This document shows, in pieces, positions 1 through 11,225 of a DNA stretch of 64,000 nucleotides. The position numbers and the translations under genes are program-made. The notes beneath the pieces are model-generated. The model had not been told where the DNA came from. It did no database searches and saw only the letters and a list, made by a program, of their open reading frames with translations. Numbering within the stretch: position 1 is the first letter of the stretch; each line of letters opens with the position of its first letter. This DNA comes from Mytilus californianus (lineage: Eukaryota > Mollusca > Bivalvia > Mytilida > Mytilidae). The stretch is taken from positions 55,948,247 through 56,012,246 of the forward strand of contig NW_026262604.1 of assembly GCF_021869535.1 (NCBI RefSeq). Direction: 5' to 3'.

Positions 1-1540
1 GTCTTGCAAGGACAATAACTTATACGAGGGATCAGTTAACGATTTCAGGCATATTGAATTATCTGTAAATCCTATATTTTTGATCATGTTCGCTCTTTAC
101 AGTTGCTCTCTATTTATCATAGTTTCTGCAAAAACACAAAAATGATAACAATCGATGTTCAAGGGCAATAACGAACTGACGAATCTGACTGTCTGATATA
201 AAAAGGAAGATGTGGTATGATTGCCAACTTATTCACCAACCTTAACGTCCTGCTTGCTTTTATTATCATAAGTTTTGTTGTATCCATAGTAGTTTTTAAG
301 ATCATATCGAATAAAAAAAAAAACGAAAAAGTAAATGCATTCATCAAATTTTTATTAACTATATAACTATACTAGACAGTTAAACTAAAAGTTATAAAGA
401 GCCTGTGTCGCTCACCTGTTTTCAACAATTGCCATTTGTTTAGTAAATATCATCATTTAATGAGAATAACTCTATCAAGAGTTAACAGACAATTTCACAT
501 CTGTTGACGTTTCTTTTGTAGATCTGATCCTGCTGATATTTTTCCTTTTAAAAATTTGTATTTATCTATCAAAGTTTTCAAAATGATAGGCCAAACATAA
601 AAAAAAATCGTAAAATTATTATTTAAGAGCAATAACTCCAATAAGGTGAAGACTGAAGATTTCGGCTTTATAGGCATATTTGTAGATCTTGTCTTGCTGA
701 TCATTTAAATTATGAAAGTTGCTATCTCTCTATAATACTATTCAATATAATAGGCAAAAATGCAAAAATATGGGAATAACTATTAAAAAACAATAACTTC
801 AATAAGGAGATGACTACTGATTTCGGTATTGTTAACTTAATTGTAGATCTTGTCTTCCTGATCGTGTTTGCTTATTTAAGATTCTACCTGTCATATATTA
901 TTTTTATGATATATGACAAATATGCCAAAAATTAGTAAAAATCGTCATTCAAGGGTAAAAACTCCACAAAGGACTTGTCTGGCGATTTCAGCAGTGTTTA
1001 ACTAAATTGAAGTTCCTGTCTTGTTGATAATTTTTGCTATTTGAAGTATTTCTCTATATATTACAATTTTTAAGATATAAAGCAAAAATACAAAACATTT
1101 GTTAAAATCGTCATTTAAGGGCAATAACTCCTTTCAGAAGTCGTCTAATAGTTTTTATGTAAATAGACAATACTAGTAGGTAGATCTCTACATTTTGAAC
1201 ATTTTTAAACCTGTCAGATGTTCTCTATCTAAAGCGGTTTTCATGATGATCAACAAAACTTGCATTTTAACCCTATGTTCTATTTTTAGCCATGGCAACC
1301 ATGTTAATTGGCAAGCTTAGCGGGGTCATCGGACATATTTTTTAACAACATGCCTTAATGATGATTGTGGGCAAGTTTTGATAAATTGAGCCTTTGTTAA
1401 CGTTGTTTCAGGGGAGAAGATTTTTTTGTAAAGGTTATCGGACAACGAACGACTACGACGACGACTACGGACGACAGACGACGGACGCCAAGTGATATGA
1501 AAATATCACCTGGCCTTTCAGCAAGGTTAGCTAAAAATGG
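1..1540 (+). repeat. Interspersed element with degenerate ~160-bp tandem units
   Basis: Poorly conserved units recur, each with an 'aagggcaataactcc'-like core near 10, 163, 629, 788, 953 and 1119, followed by 'gtagatcttgtcttgctgat'-like text. A head-like motif 'gagcctgtgtcgctcacctg' sits at about 401-420. A tail at 1436-1538 has a (CGA)n-like run and an imperfect hairpin (gccaagtgat...atcacctggc). A short reversed mussel module ('aagatgtggtatgattgcca') lies near 207-226, so the block is composite. Related units occur at 41.34-42.01 kb. I see no coding sequence. Boundaries are approximate. Confidence 0.6.
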
Positions 1541-1542
1541 CA

Positions 1543-1635
1543 CATGATGGCATAGCAAGACATTCCATGTCAAACTGGCATAGAGTTTTGAGACATCATT
1601 ATATCCATTTCATTGCAATTACATCGATAAATAAT
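1543..1635 (+). repeat. Short dispersed repeat, related to 13218-13345
   Basis: The text from 'gcacatgatggcatagcaag' through 'tgagacatcattatatcc' matches, with substitutions, 'gcacatgatggtataaaaga' through 'tgagacagtattttatcc' at 13.22-13.35 kb. Function unknown. Confidence 0.5.
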
Positions 1636-1793
1636 AGTTAAAGTTCAATGATAAGTAAATATTGATATTAAAAGACCTTCGAACAAAAAAGGATGTTGAG
1701 ATCCCCAAGCCCGAAGGGCGAGGTGATTTGAACAGCCCTTTTTGTGAGGAGGTCTTTTAGTGTCAATATTAACTTAATCATTGAACTTTTACT
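1636..1793. mobile_element. Foldback (MITE-like) element, 158 bp
   Basis: The left arm (agttaaagttcaatgataag, continuing to about 1680) is the imperfect reverse complement of the right arm (about 1749-1793, ending aatcattgaacttttact). Arms of about 44 bp enclose a GC-richer centre. This is the architecture of a foldback or hairpin MITE. No target-site duplication was resolved. Confidence 0.6.
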
Positions 1794-4700
1794 GACTTAC
1801 AAACCGTCAAAAACATAAGAAATGTACATAAAAAAAACTACTTGCAGAAGCCCATTTCCCCTGAATTGAACGAGTCTAAATATATTTAACCTAAATGATA
1901 GTTAAACAGTACTCAAACTGATATACAATTAACAGTTACCAAATTGTAATTTAAAAGGACCGATTACATTGCATTACATCATTTAATTATTTATTTATTA
2001 TAATCTTTAAAGTATTAAAATAAAAGCAAATGCTAGTTTTATAAAATTAGGGGGAAAATTGATTATTTTTTAATTCCAACTTTTCAAAATAACGATTTTT
2101 TTATTTTATAAATGAGGCAGTCAAAACCCTATACAGACCTCATTTACAACTGACCAATGAATGTTCTGCACAACAACTTTTTGTTATATATATTTAATGT
2201 TTTTAATCTGTCAGTAATCATGAAATAGATTCGCAAAGACCAGACCATTATGAAAACAGTAAGTGAACTCTTTCAACAATTAGCTATTCAAACATCTTGT
2301 TTCACAACTTCTAGTCGAACAGACCTAGATGCACAAAGTCCTTCACAATATTCACCAGGTTAATGTTCATTTTGGCTTTGAGTTTTCCTACACTACGTTA
2401 CATGCGAATGCAAAATAATTAGTGTTTGTTCAGTCCAATTAATTAATAAATCCTGTTTTGTTTGGTGTTTTTTTTAAATAAAAACTATGCATGTAAACTT
2501 CAATGAATAAAATCGTATTAAATAGCCTAAATGTAACATCTTCAGCATCAAGATATGTAGGTGTCAGTGGCTCGATCAATACGTGTTTAGATGAGATATT
2601 TTCGCAAGGTTGATCATCATTCTTAAATTGAAATTCGATGTATTCTATGAAAACAAACACTTTTATATTAGTCGTCCGTTATTCCCTTTTCACGTCTAAA
2701 TGAAGCATAAACACCTTTAAAATACACATTAACCTTTCTCAGTTTTATCATCGCCTGACAACATATCATATGTTATAAATCGTAATAAAACAGTAGTAAA
2801 ACAATTATTTAAAATTTTTTTTATAAGTGGTCAGTTATGAAGTAAATTGAAAAAAAAAACATAAAACAACTAAATGGAAATTTTACATTATAGCAATTTA
2901 CAAGCTCTTGTCTTCGTGTTCTATGTACATGGAACAATTTATGAAGTCGATTGATTGTTTTTTGCTTTACGTCCAGTGGCAAACATTTCATGCATGTTCA
3001 TGACGTAAACACATGAATTTCTAATACAAAAGGTAGGAGCTCAACAGTGTTGCTGGACGTGAAACTTTAAAATATCATTGGAACATGAGGGTACATTGAA
3101 TAAGGACAGACGTTAAAATTTATATTGGCTATTTCACACTAAACACGCTGCAATTAAGAGTAAGATCACAGACTGGTCGACTTAAAGTCAGAAATGTGTC
3201 TGGGTAGGGTGATTTTATAACATGCAAACTGATATCTTGTGAACTTAAACGTTAAAAAACCGGGTAAGCGTGTCGGTCTAGTACAAAGCAGGGTTAATAC
3301 TCATATTATATTTACATGTAACCGTCCTGAATATTCATTTATTTTGCCATGGTCGTCATCCATTATTATCATTTATTTTTCCGTTGTACTGTACAGTGAA
3401 GTGTATTTCTTCTACTGGTTTATATAACACCTTCTTAAAATCCCACCGATCGAAATTAAAAAAGGGCAGTAGGTATATTTCAACCAAACACTTGTGATTG
3501 TTAGGATATCTTTGACGGTAAATAACATTAAATCAAATTTGCCTGTTGGGATATCTTTGACGGTAAATATTATTAAATTAACTCCGTAGAACTATTATTT
3601 AGCCATGGGACGGTTTTGAGCTTATTATTCTGTATACGCATCTTTCTATATCAAAAGACTGTATGTCAAAGAAATAAATAAACTTGAAACAGCAAATTTT
3701 GTCATCTAGCCGAGACTGCCGTCATTGTACGCTTTAATTTATGAGTTATTGCCACTCAATGAAGATTATTTTTCTGTTCTAATCCCCTCTCCTCTTAGAT
3801 TGGCTGGATAAGATACAATATAACACCTGATGTGGAATAGGACAACGTTATTTGATGTTAAAAAAAGATTAAATGCAAAGAAAAAAATTAGGGAAGAAAT
3901 GCTAAGACTTACGCTTAAAAAATCAAATATAGATAAAAATCAAATATATATAAATATTGTTTGAGACAATTATCAGCTGAAGACAACTGATCATAAATCA
4001 CTAAATGAAGCTGATTTATTAATTGCTCCCTTAACGTCCAGTGGAAAATATGTCATGCATATTCACGACGAGATGCAAAGTGGATCAACATGAAGCAAAT
4101 GGTTACAATTTTAGAGTGACACTTTAATAAGACAGAGCATTTGCTAGAGGTAAAATGTATGCCGTAATAGAATAAAGTTGAACCATGATCGAAGTCGTAA
4201 CTTAAGCTATTAGCCCTCCTCCACTCCACAGTAGACGAATGCCGAATCCAAAACAACATGAATTGACAATCAATAACAGCCATATAAGTAAATGAGATAT
4301 GGACGTTTTTTGTAAATAAATTCCTATAGCAGCCAACATTTTCCGGTTTCGGACAGGTTTGTATTTCCACTATAATACCGTTTTATTATTGACCGGAGAT
4401 ATTTATAAAATCAACAAAAAACACTTCGAATCAAAGATTCTCTGAAATTGTTAATTATGGTATCTTGCTGGGTGTTTTATCCCGATCCTATTTTGGACCC
4501 CTTGATTCTAAGAGGGCGTGTCTTATTAGTCATGCTCGATTAGCTTTCAGTAAATTGAACCTAAACTTAAAGACCTACACTGGGTTAATAAGTCCGAGGT
4601 ACAATAAGTAGATAAAAGAAATCCTTTATGAAATAGGATCGTCCCAGGTATCTTAGATAATTATTTTGCATTGAATAACAATGAAAAATGCATGAACAGG

Positions 4701-4900
4701 TTTGTAATATCAGATAAAAGGATATAAAAAACTTTCTATTAGGGCAAATGCTATATATACTTTAGAAATGTTCCAAGAAATGAAAACAAATCTGTTGAAA
4801 GCCATCAGTTAAGCTATATATGTATGTTTCCTACGGTGGTTTCATGTATACATTACTTTTAAATATGATTTAACATAACGTGCATAAGAAGCAAAATGTC
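1794..4900. other. AT-rich stretch without recognised genes
   Basis: Short open frames here lack recognisable domains, good start context or splice signals. The only structure noted is a two-copy tandem duplication with a 45-bp period at about 3501-3590, sharing 'ggatatctttgacggtaaat'. Confidence 0.5.
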
Positions 4901-5130
4901 GTATATGACGGAATACTGTTTTCGATATACTCCAATCAGGCTTAAGATTATGTTTAATCACTTGGGTTTAACTGTTCCTGATGAAAATAAATGCAGAAAA
5001 GCTCTAAGGACACATGGAATATATAACTGTTATTTTCATTTACTATTATTAGTTCAATACCACTTATGACGGACAGGAAGTCACTAAGCATATCATTAGC
5101 TCAGTAATTAGTTATTCGGTACTGACATGA
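4901..5130 (+). repeat. SINE-like dispersed repeat, copy 1
   Basis: It starts near 'atgacggaatactgttttcg', contains 'gtttaactgttcctgatgaa', and ends near 'ggtactgacatgag'. Five related copies are visible: about 8323-8517 and 9508-9745 on plus, 28012-28178 and 30238-30404 on minus, and a partial one at 30020-30062 on minus. No clear Pol III promoter boxes were found, so SINE is a working label based on size and dispersal. Confidence 0.6.
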
Positions 5131-5329
5131 GTTATAGCATATATTTTTCTAAGAATCTTATGTTCAAACTCCCTCAGATAAAGATGACCTTAGCCGAATT
5201 TGGCTTTAATTTTTAAAGCAGTAGGGCCGTTCTCTAAAGCTGTCTACTGACGGAGACTGAACTACTCATATTGGTAATGTGTTCCATGCGGTATTGTAAC
5301 CGGAAAGAATGAATGCCTGTATGTATCTT

Positions 5330-6690
5330 TAGATGTATATATCCGCATAATAGTGAGTTGATAGAATTTTTTTGGTTCTAGCTAGGATGGTGTAAGATCT
5401 TATGACAAGTCTTATGCACAGTCTATGGACTGATAGTGGTGGCCAATTAAGTGTGTTCATCATGTCACATACACTACTTGTATTATGGTACCCATTGCAC
5501 ACATACTCGTCAGCTCGCCCTTTGAACATTTCAATTTTTGATATTGATTCTGAGGTGTGTGGGTCCTAGACTGAGCAAGACTACACCAGTTTAGGTCGGA
5601 TAAGTGCTTGGTATGCCGGACTCCTGATATGTTGGTTTGATGCGTTGAGGTGATGTTTTAGGAAGCCAAGAGTTTTGTTACCTTTAGATGTTGTATCATT
5701 TATGTGTTTGTCCCACTTTACATTTGATTGAAATGTAAAACCAAGGTATTTAGCAGATGATACTGATTCTTATGTGAGAAGTTGAAGGGTGTGATTATGT
5801 TTAAATAGTTGCTTTTTTCTTCGCGACAGATAGGACTGTGCATTTATTGGTTTGAAAAGCCATCAACCAGTCCTGTTCACAATTTGCTACTGCATCAAGA
5901 TCAGCCTGAAGTTTGTTGCAGTCACTTTGGGATCAGATCAGATCGGCCTGTATATAATACTGTCGCCTGCAATTAATTTAAGTTTGCTATGATTTAGGTA
6001 ATCTGGAAGGTCATTTATATAGACCAAAAGTAAGACTGGCCCTAAAACAGTACTTTGATGTGACTGGGACGGTGTTTGATGACTTTCCGTTCATGACAAC
6101 TGTTTGAGGGCGATTTGAAAAGAATGCAGCGATCCAATTTAATGTGAGTCCGGAAACGCCATTATAATTTAATTTGTATAAAAGTCTTTGATCTGGTACC
6201 TTATCGAATGCTTTAGCAGAGGCCATTATAATGAGATCAGTTTGAGTGTTGTTGTTTGTGGAAGATAGTTCTTGAATAAAAGATAGTAGTTGTGGTTTGA
6301 TCGTAAATGTCTAAAGCCATTTTAGAGTTTGAATGTCCCCTTGGTATCTTTTGCCTCTCTTTTGGAGATGGTACAGGGTGCTGTTATTCTCAAGATGGTT
6401 AATGATGTGTTTTGTGCCAATATGTTTTATTAACTTGCAGCTTTATGTTTGTCACCATTTTTGAAGACTGGTGCAAAATTAGCATGATTTCAGTCCTGTG
6501 GTATTTGTCCAGTTTCGCGTGATATTTTAAATATTATTGTTAAAATTGGTGCTATCTTGCATTTAGTTTAAGATATGGCCAATGATATTGTTGTCTGGAC
6601 CGGTGACTTTATGAGAGTTGGTGTTGTTAAGGAGTTTTGTTATGCTTTGAAGATACAGTCTATATCGTTTATGAGGTGTAATTTACGGTA
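5330..6690 (-). mobile_element. Non-LTR retrotransposon (LINE) reverse transcriptase remnant
   Basis: Minus-strand reading gives recognisable non-LTR reverse transcriptase segments in order. About 6690-6430 encodes an upstream RT region in several frames (text like SRETGQIPQDWNHANFAPV after frame correction). 6226-6011 encodes AKAFDKVPDQRLLYKL followed by QTVVMNGKSS, the conserved block around the first RT aspartate. About 5660-5580 gives GFLKHHLNASNQHIRS. 5529-5330 gives YHNTSSVCDMMNTLNWPPLS, typical of the LINE C-terminal region. Frames are broken many times and the catalytic FADD block is not intact, so this is a dead 5'-truncated copy. The clade (Jockey/CR1-like) is a guess. Confidence 0.85.
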
Positions 6691-6699
6691 AATTTTCAT

Positions 6700-7316
6700 C
6701 ATGATGATAAAGAGAGGCAAATATTCATCATGTTTAAAAATTGTTATAGGGAACTATTATGTATACAATTACGGTCGTTTTCAAGTAAATATATGAATTA
6801 GGTCACGGTATCTTATTCTTCTTTGAACTATTAATCGGTACGTTCGTACATTTTTGTACGAGGTTCACTTGAACGAATGTCCATGACTATGTATTTTATA
6901 TAATATAATAAGTTACGTTTGGATAACAGTTATTAATGTTAACTTTTAATATTTGCTGAGGTTACTGATAAAAATCAGTTACTATTTGAATCATTGCTGT
7001 TATCATTGAAATATTCTACAGTTACGATTATCTCTCCTGTTATTTGTCCACAAGTTACGATTATCTTCTTTTCTAGTTACGATTATTTTCCTGAAATTTT
7101 TTATGGCTATTTTTTTGGTAACGAACACATACATACAACAAAACCGTGCAGATCAACCTGGCGGCAGAGTAAGTCATGAAAACAACACATTTACACAGAG
7201 AAATTAGCAGAAAACGATTTAGCTATTTCTACCTCCGCCATGTTGGGATCGTGGTAACCACGATCAGTTTAATACCAGTGTATTATTAGTGGGTGGTTTT
7301 TGTTGATATTTTCTGG
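6700..7316. other. No recognised gene
   Basis: AT-rich. Short direct repeats of 'agttacgatta' lie around 7020-7085. A weak match to the 'attagtgggtggtttttgtt' boundary sequence of the downstream tandem units occurs near 7287-7306. No coding evidence. Confidence 0.4.
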
Positions 7317-8322
7317 GAAAGTAAGCTATTGGGGGTTATAGTAAACATTACATGATGAGTTATAACTGAATATTCCAAAAAATGTATTATGTTACTTCAG
7401 TTAGGTACATGCAGGAACCGCCTAAGAATTACAATGAAACATTGTAAACCACCGAGGATGGCTGCAATAACAACTATCATAACTTAATCTTAAAAAATTT
7501 AGAGTTCTTTCCTTTCCACGTTGCAAAATATACACTAATGTAGACTTACATTGATTTGAAATGCTTTACAGTAACCATAAAACCCCGAAAAGGAATCAAA
7601 ATAACAATATATATTATCAAGAGCGTAACCTTCACCTTAGAACATATAACCTGTATCAACGTCATTAGTCTCCGATGTCACTGCAAAAAACCACATGGGT
7701 GTATAATCTTTGGTTTAAGAGTTATAGCTTGAAATGTCTTTTAACAAACTCTCAATGAGGTAACACCCCTTAAGTTTGTTGGAGGAAGGTCAAACCTCTT
7801 AGGTCAAAATAAAACATGGTGTCCATTAATGACCAAAATATTTCCCACTATTCAAACCTTAATAAGGTTGAAGATCCATTTAGCTTAACATAATATCTAA
7901 ATATGCAGTCATGTCAGTCAGAATAGAAACGTTAGATCCATAACCTTGATTTAAACAGCAATTAAAACTGCCTTATATGTGTCCTTGTTCAATGCACATG
8001 TTATGTTGCATTCGTGTCTTACAAACACAGATTTTATTTTTTTCTATTATGACTTACAATTCACAAAACACAAGGAAGACCCCTCTATAGGAATGCACGA
8101 AAACACTTGAAAAATGTTGTTTTGGTCTGGAATCTTTGGGCTGTTTTCCTGTCCATTATGGTGAATCATTATTATTGTAAAATTTCATCAATTGGTAGTC
8201 ATCTTAATATTACGTGACTTTCTTATGTCTAATGTATTACTAATGAAATAGAGATTATAAAACGTTTAAAAGGAAACAGACAGAAATAAAATGATTCACG
8301 GATAATAATATTTTTGATGTCG

Positions 8323-8517
8323 TTGATGACGGAACCCTGTTTTCGATATACTCCAGTCAGGCTTAAGATTATGTTTAATCACTTGGGTTTAACCATTCCT
8401 GACGGAGATGAATTCAGAAAAGCGCTTCGAACACATGAAATATATAAACTGTTGTTTTCATTTACTATTATTAGTTCAATACCACTTATGAAAGACAAAA
8501 AGTCCCTCAGAGTATCA
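8323..8517 (+). repeat. SINE-like dispersed repeat, copy 2
   Basis: Begins near 'gatgacggaaccctgttttc' and is co-linear with copy 1 through 'accactatatgaaagaca'-like text near 8480-8500. It directly abuts the conserved 'attagtgggtggttcttgtt' start of the microexon-bearing segment. Confidence 0.6.
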
Positions 8518-8622
8518 TTAGTGGGTGGTTCTTGTTGAGCAATCTTCAGTTTACATGCGTTCAAATTTATACTAATTAACAATTTATTGAAAACAAACCA
8601 AGTTTTCTAATTTTTATGACAG

Positions 8623-8643
8623 TATATATATATATATATATAT
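8623..8643. repeat. (TA)n microsatellite
   Basis: About ten TA dinucleotides in a row. The homologous positions near 10.02 kb and 50.57 kb carry shorter TA runs. Confidence 0.8.
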
Positions 8644-8821
8644 TTGCTCTATCTCATCTAACAGCATTGCCAAAATCTAATTATTTGAGGGGGACTTGAC
8701 ACCTGCCTATTTTTTACAGGCATTTTGAAACAAACATTTTGTACACTTCCTTTCAAATTTGTATGTCAAATATTAAACAAATAAAATTATGTCGTAAGTC
8801 AATAAACAATCAAATACTCAC

Positions 8822-8842
8822 CAATTTTTTTCTTTTGCTTCT
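8822..8842 (-). other. Degenerate copy of 21-nt microexon module (U1)
   Basis: On minus, a CAG precedes 21 nt (reading R S K R K K L) followed by the strong donor gtgagtatt. Compared with the copy at 10.21 kb, the pyrimidine tract normally preceding the CAG is deleted, and the CAG comes from a downstream 'ctgtttttgcatg' match. This copy is therefore probably non-functional, and its 21-nt spacing could be coincidental. Confidence 0.3.
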
Positions 8843-9507
8843 CTGTTTTTGCATGATATTTGATTTGTTTGGGTACAACTAAAATTCTTAGAGACTTAAG
8901 ATAATAGTATATAATATATTTATTGTATATCGTCTAACAGCCTTGCTGAAATCTAATTATAACCAAAACCTTTATCAAAGAAATTAGTCATCGATGTCAC
9001 TGCAAAATATCCCACGGGTGTAAAATTGTCTTTTAACAAAGTGTCAATTAGGTTATACCCCTTAAGCATGTTAAAAGAAGGTCACATTTCTTAGGTCAAT
9101 ATAAAACATAGTGTCCATTTATGACCTAAACATTTCCCACTATTCAAACCTTACCGAGGTCAAACATCCATTTAGCTTAACATGATATCTAAATATGCAG
9201 TCATACAGACAAGGCTTTTATTTTTTTTTTCAATTATCACTTACAATTCACAAAAGAAAAAGAATATCCCTCTATAGTTATGCATGAAAACACTTGAAAC
9301 ATTTTGTTTTGGTCTGGGAATAAATGTTACCGTGTCCATGATGATGAACCATTATTAATGTAATTTTTTTTTCATTTGGTAGTCATCTTAGTATTACGTG
9401 ACTTTCTTATGTCCAATGTATTTCTAATGGAATAGACATTATTAAACGTTTAAAAGGAAACAGGCAGAAATAAAATGATTCACAGATAACATTATTTGTT
9501 ATGTTGT

Positions 9508-9745
9508 AGATGACGGAACCTTGTTTTCGATATACTCGAATCAGGCTTAAGATTATGTTTAATCACTTAGATTAAACCATTCCTGATGAAGATAAATCCA
9601 GAAAATCGCATCGAACACATAGATTATACAAAATGTTGTTTTCATTTACTATTATCTGTCCAATACCACTTATGATGAACAGGAAGTACTAAAGGGTATC
9701 ATTAGCTCAGTAATTAGTTAAATGGTACTGACATTAGTTATAACA
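9508..9745 (+). repeat. SINE-like dispersed repeat, copy 3
   Basis: Co-linear with copies 1 and 2 from 'gatgacggaaccttgttttc' through 'gctcagtaattagtta' and 'ggtactgacattag'. It sits at the same place within its unit as copy 2, so it was probably amplified together with the unit. Confidence 0.6.
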
Positions 9746-10212
9746 TATATTTTTCTAAATGAAGAAATAACTAAGAATCTTGTGTTCAAACTCTTTCAGA
9801 TAAAGATGACCTTAACCGAATTTGGATTTACTATTAATACCCTATTGGTAATTCTTGTCGCAACGTTCGTACATATTTATACATTCCTTTTTCATATGTC
9901 ATATATTATTAATGGGTGGTTTTTGTAGATCAATCTTCAGTTTACATGCGTTCAAATCTATACTAATTACACATCTACTGAAAGCAAACCTGTGTTTTCT
10001 CATTTTTATGACTGTAGATATATATTTGCTCTATCTCATCTAACAGCCTTTGTGAAATCTAATTATTTGAGGGGGACTTGACATTTGCCTTTTCTTTTAC
10101 AGGCATTTGAAACAAAAATGTTGTACATTTCCTTTTAAATTTGTATGTCAAATGTTAAAATACGTAAAACAAACAAAATCAGTTGTCAGTCAATAAACAA
10201 TCAAATACTCAC

Positions 10213-10233
10213 CAAGTATTCTCCTGTTCGTCT
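10213..10233 (-). other. Candidate 21-nt microexon (U2), intact splice signals
   Basis: Minus strand: a pyrimidine-rich tract ending tttttgtcttttttcag, then exactly 21 nt reading R R T G E Y L (phase 0), then gtgagtatttg. Both splice-site matches are strong, and the length is a multiple of three. The copy at 50.77 kb has the same architecture with a different 21-nt core. Splicing is inferred from sequence only. Confidence 0.5.
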
Positions 10234-10534
10234 CTGAAAAAAGACAAAAAGAAAACAAACTTACGTTTTTTGATACTGTTTTTGCATGATATTTGATTTG
10301 TTTGGGTACAACTACAGTTCTTAGAGACTTAAGATAATAGAATATAATATATTTATTGTATATCGTCGTACAGCCTTGCTGAAATCTAATTATAAGAAGG
10401 GGACTTCTCACCTGCTTTTTATTGACAGGCATTTTGAAACAAACGCTTTTACTCTTCCTTTCAAATTTTAATGTCAAATATAAACATATGTAAACAAATA
10501 TATTTCATTAACCAATAAACAATCAAATACTCAA

Positions 10535-10555
10535 GAAGTTCTTTATCTCCCTTTT
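10535..10555 (-). other. 21-nt microexon module with mutated donor (U3)
   Basis: Minus strand: ctttttgtcttttctcag, then 21 nt (K R E I K N F), then ttgagtatttg. The donor GT is changed to TT while the flanks match the other copies almost perfectly. Exon length is preserved, but the 5' splice site should be dead unless an alternative is used. Confidence 0.4.
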
Positions 10556-10670
10556 CTGAGAAAAGACAAAAAGATAATGAAATTTTACTTTATTTCATAC
10601 TTTTTTGGTTGATACTTGTTATGTTTGGTTTCAACTAAAATTCATTAAGACTAAAGATAAGAATACAAAA

Positions 10671-10860
10671 CTAACATGTCCCTTTGAGTAATACTAATCT
10701 TTGAAATAGTAAGTATATCTTGTTTCGCATGTAGCATACATTAATTTTTAAAATCAAGTATGAACACGCGGCACACTTGACACAAATACTGCCAGTTGTC
10801 TTGCAACACTTTACTTTTGTTAGCAAGCAATTGATGGCAATTATTAGTTTTATGAAGTGA
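10671..10860 (-). CDS. Cysteine-rich candidate exon, paralogue of 50878-51061
   Basis: The minus-strand frame encodes a cysteine-rich stretch: LIIAINCLLTKVKCCKTTG, then ICVKCAACSYL. It is clearly paralogous to the 51-kb copy, in which most of the same cysteines recur. An alternative frame over the same bases is also open here but has stops in the 51-kb copy, which favours this one. The position equivalent to the CAG acceptor at 51 kb reads CAT here. It is probably a decayed internal exon of the microexon-bearing gene family. No known domain was recognised. Confidence 0.35.
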
Positions 10861-11225
10861 TGAATAAAATGAGTTAAAATGTTATCGTAACTGGGTTGGT
10901 TTAAGATAACAAATTAAACCGAACACAAAATTAAGGTATGAAACAACAGCAAATATTTTTAAATCGAATAATCTGACAGTAAGATACATGAGATATAACG
11001 AGTATCATGCAAGATAAATGATATTATTTTCATAACAAAATGGTAAGGGTTGTTAACGATCAATTATTCAATAGTTTTCCTCTGACGTTATATACATTGT
11101 AAAACGATTGTTCTAATGGCTAGAAATATAATCAACGTCGTTTCACCTTCAGTACAAATGGTTGTGATCTCATTTTGGAAAGTAAGCTATATGGGGATTA
11201 TAATGAATATGATATGATGAGTTAT

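Larger units (their letters stand above)
7317..8905 (-). repeat. Tandem gene-like unit 1 (diverged, minus strand)
   Basis: This block shares ordered segments with units at 8.96-10.9 kb and 11.18-13.07 kb and, in part, 50.44-51.1 kb. Segment a is at 7317-7550 (compare 11176-11420). Segment b is around 7660-7900 ('gatgtcactg...taacaa...gtgtccattaatgacc'). Segment c is around 8040-8280 ('gacttacaattcacaaaa'). Then come the SINE-like insertion and the microexon-bearing segment at 8510-8905. On minus, segment b shows a candidate acceptor (ttttttgcag) before a short 'tgacatcg...' stretch, which may be an exon. No long ORF remains. Degenerate copies of an intron-rich gene or of a mobile unit are both possible. 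Confidence 0.5.
8960..10900 (-). repeat. Tandem gene-like unit 2 (minus strand)
   Basis: Second unit of the cluster. Segment b begins near 8960, segment c near 9230 and the SINE-like copy near 9508. Two consecutive microexon-bearing segments follow (9.90-10.36 and 10.37-10.68 kb), then a cysteine-rich reading frame at 10.67-10.86 kb. On minus, the stretch ending GCCTGTCAATAAAAAGCAG at about 10401-10419 is followed by gtgagaag, a further possible donor. Exon order on minus would be: cysteine-rich, microexon, short exon, microexon. Gene identity unknown. Confidence 0.5.

Noticed and set aside
6994-7179. 61-codon plus ORF with 'SPVICPQVTI' text
   Set aside because: Arises from short direct repeats of 'agttacgatta'; no support as a gene.
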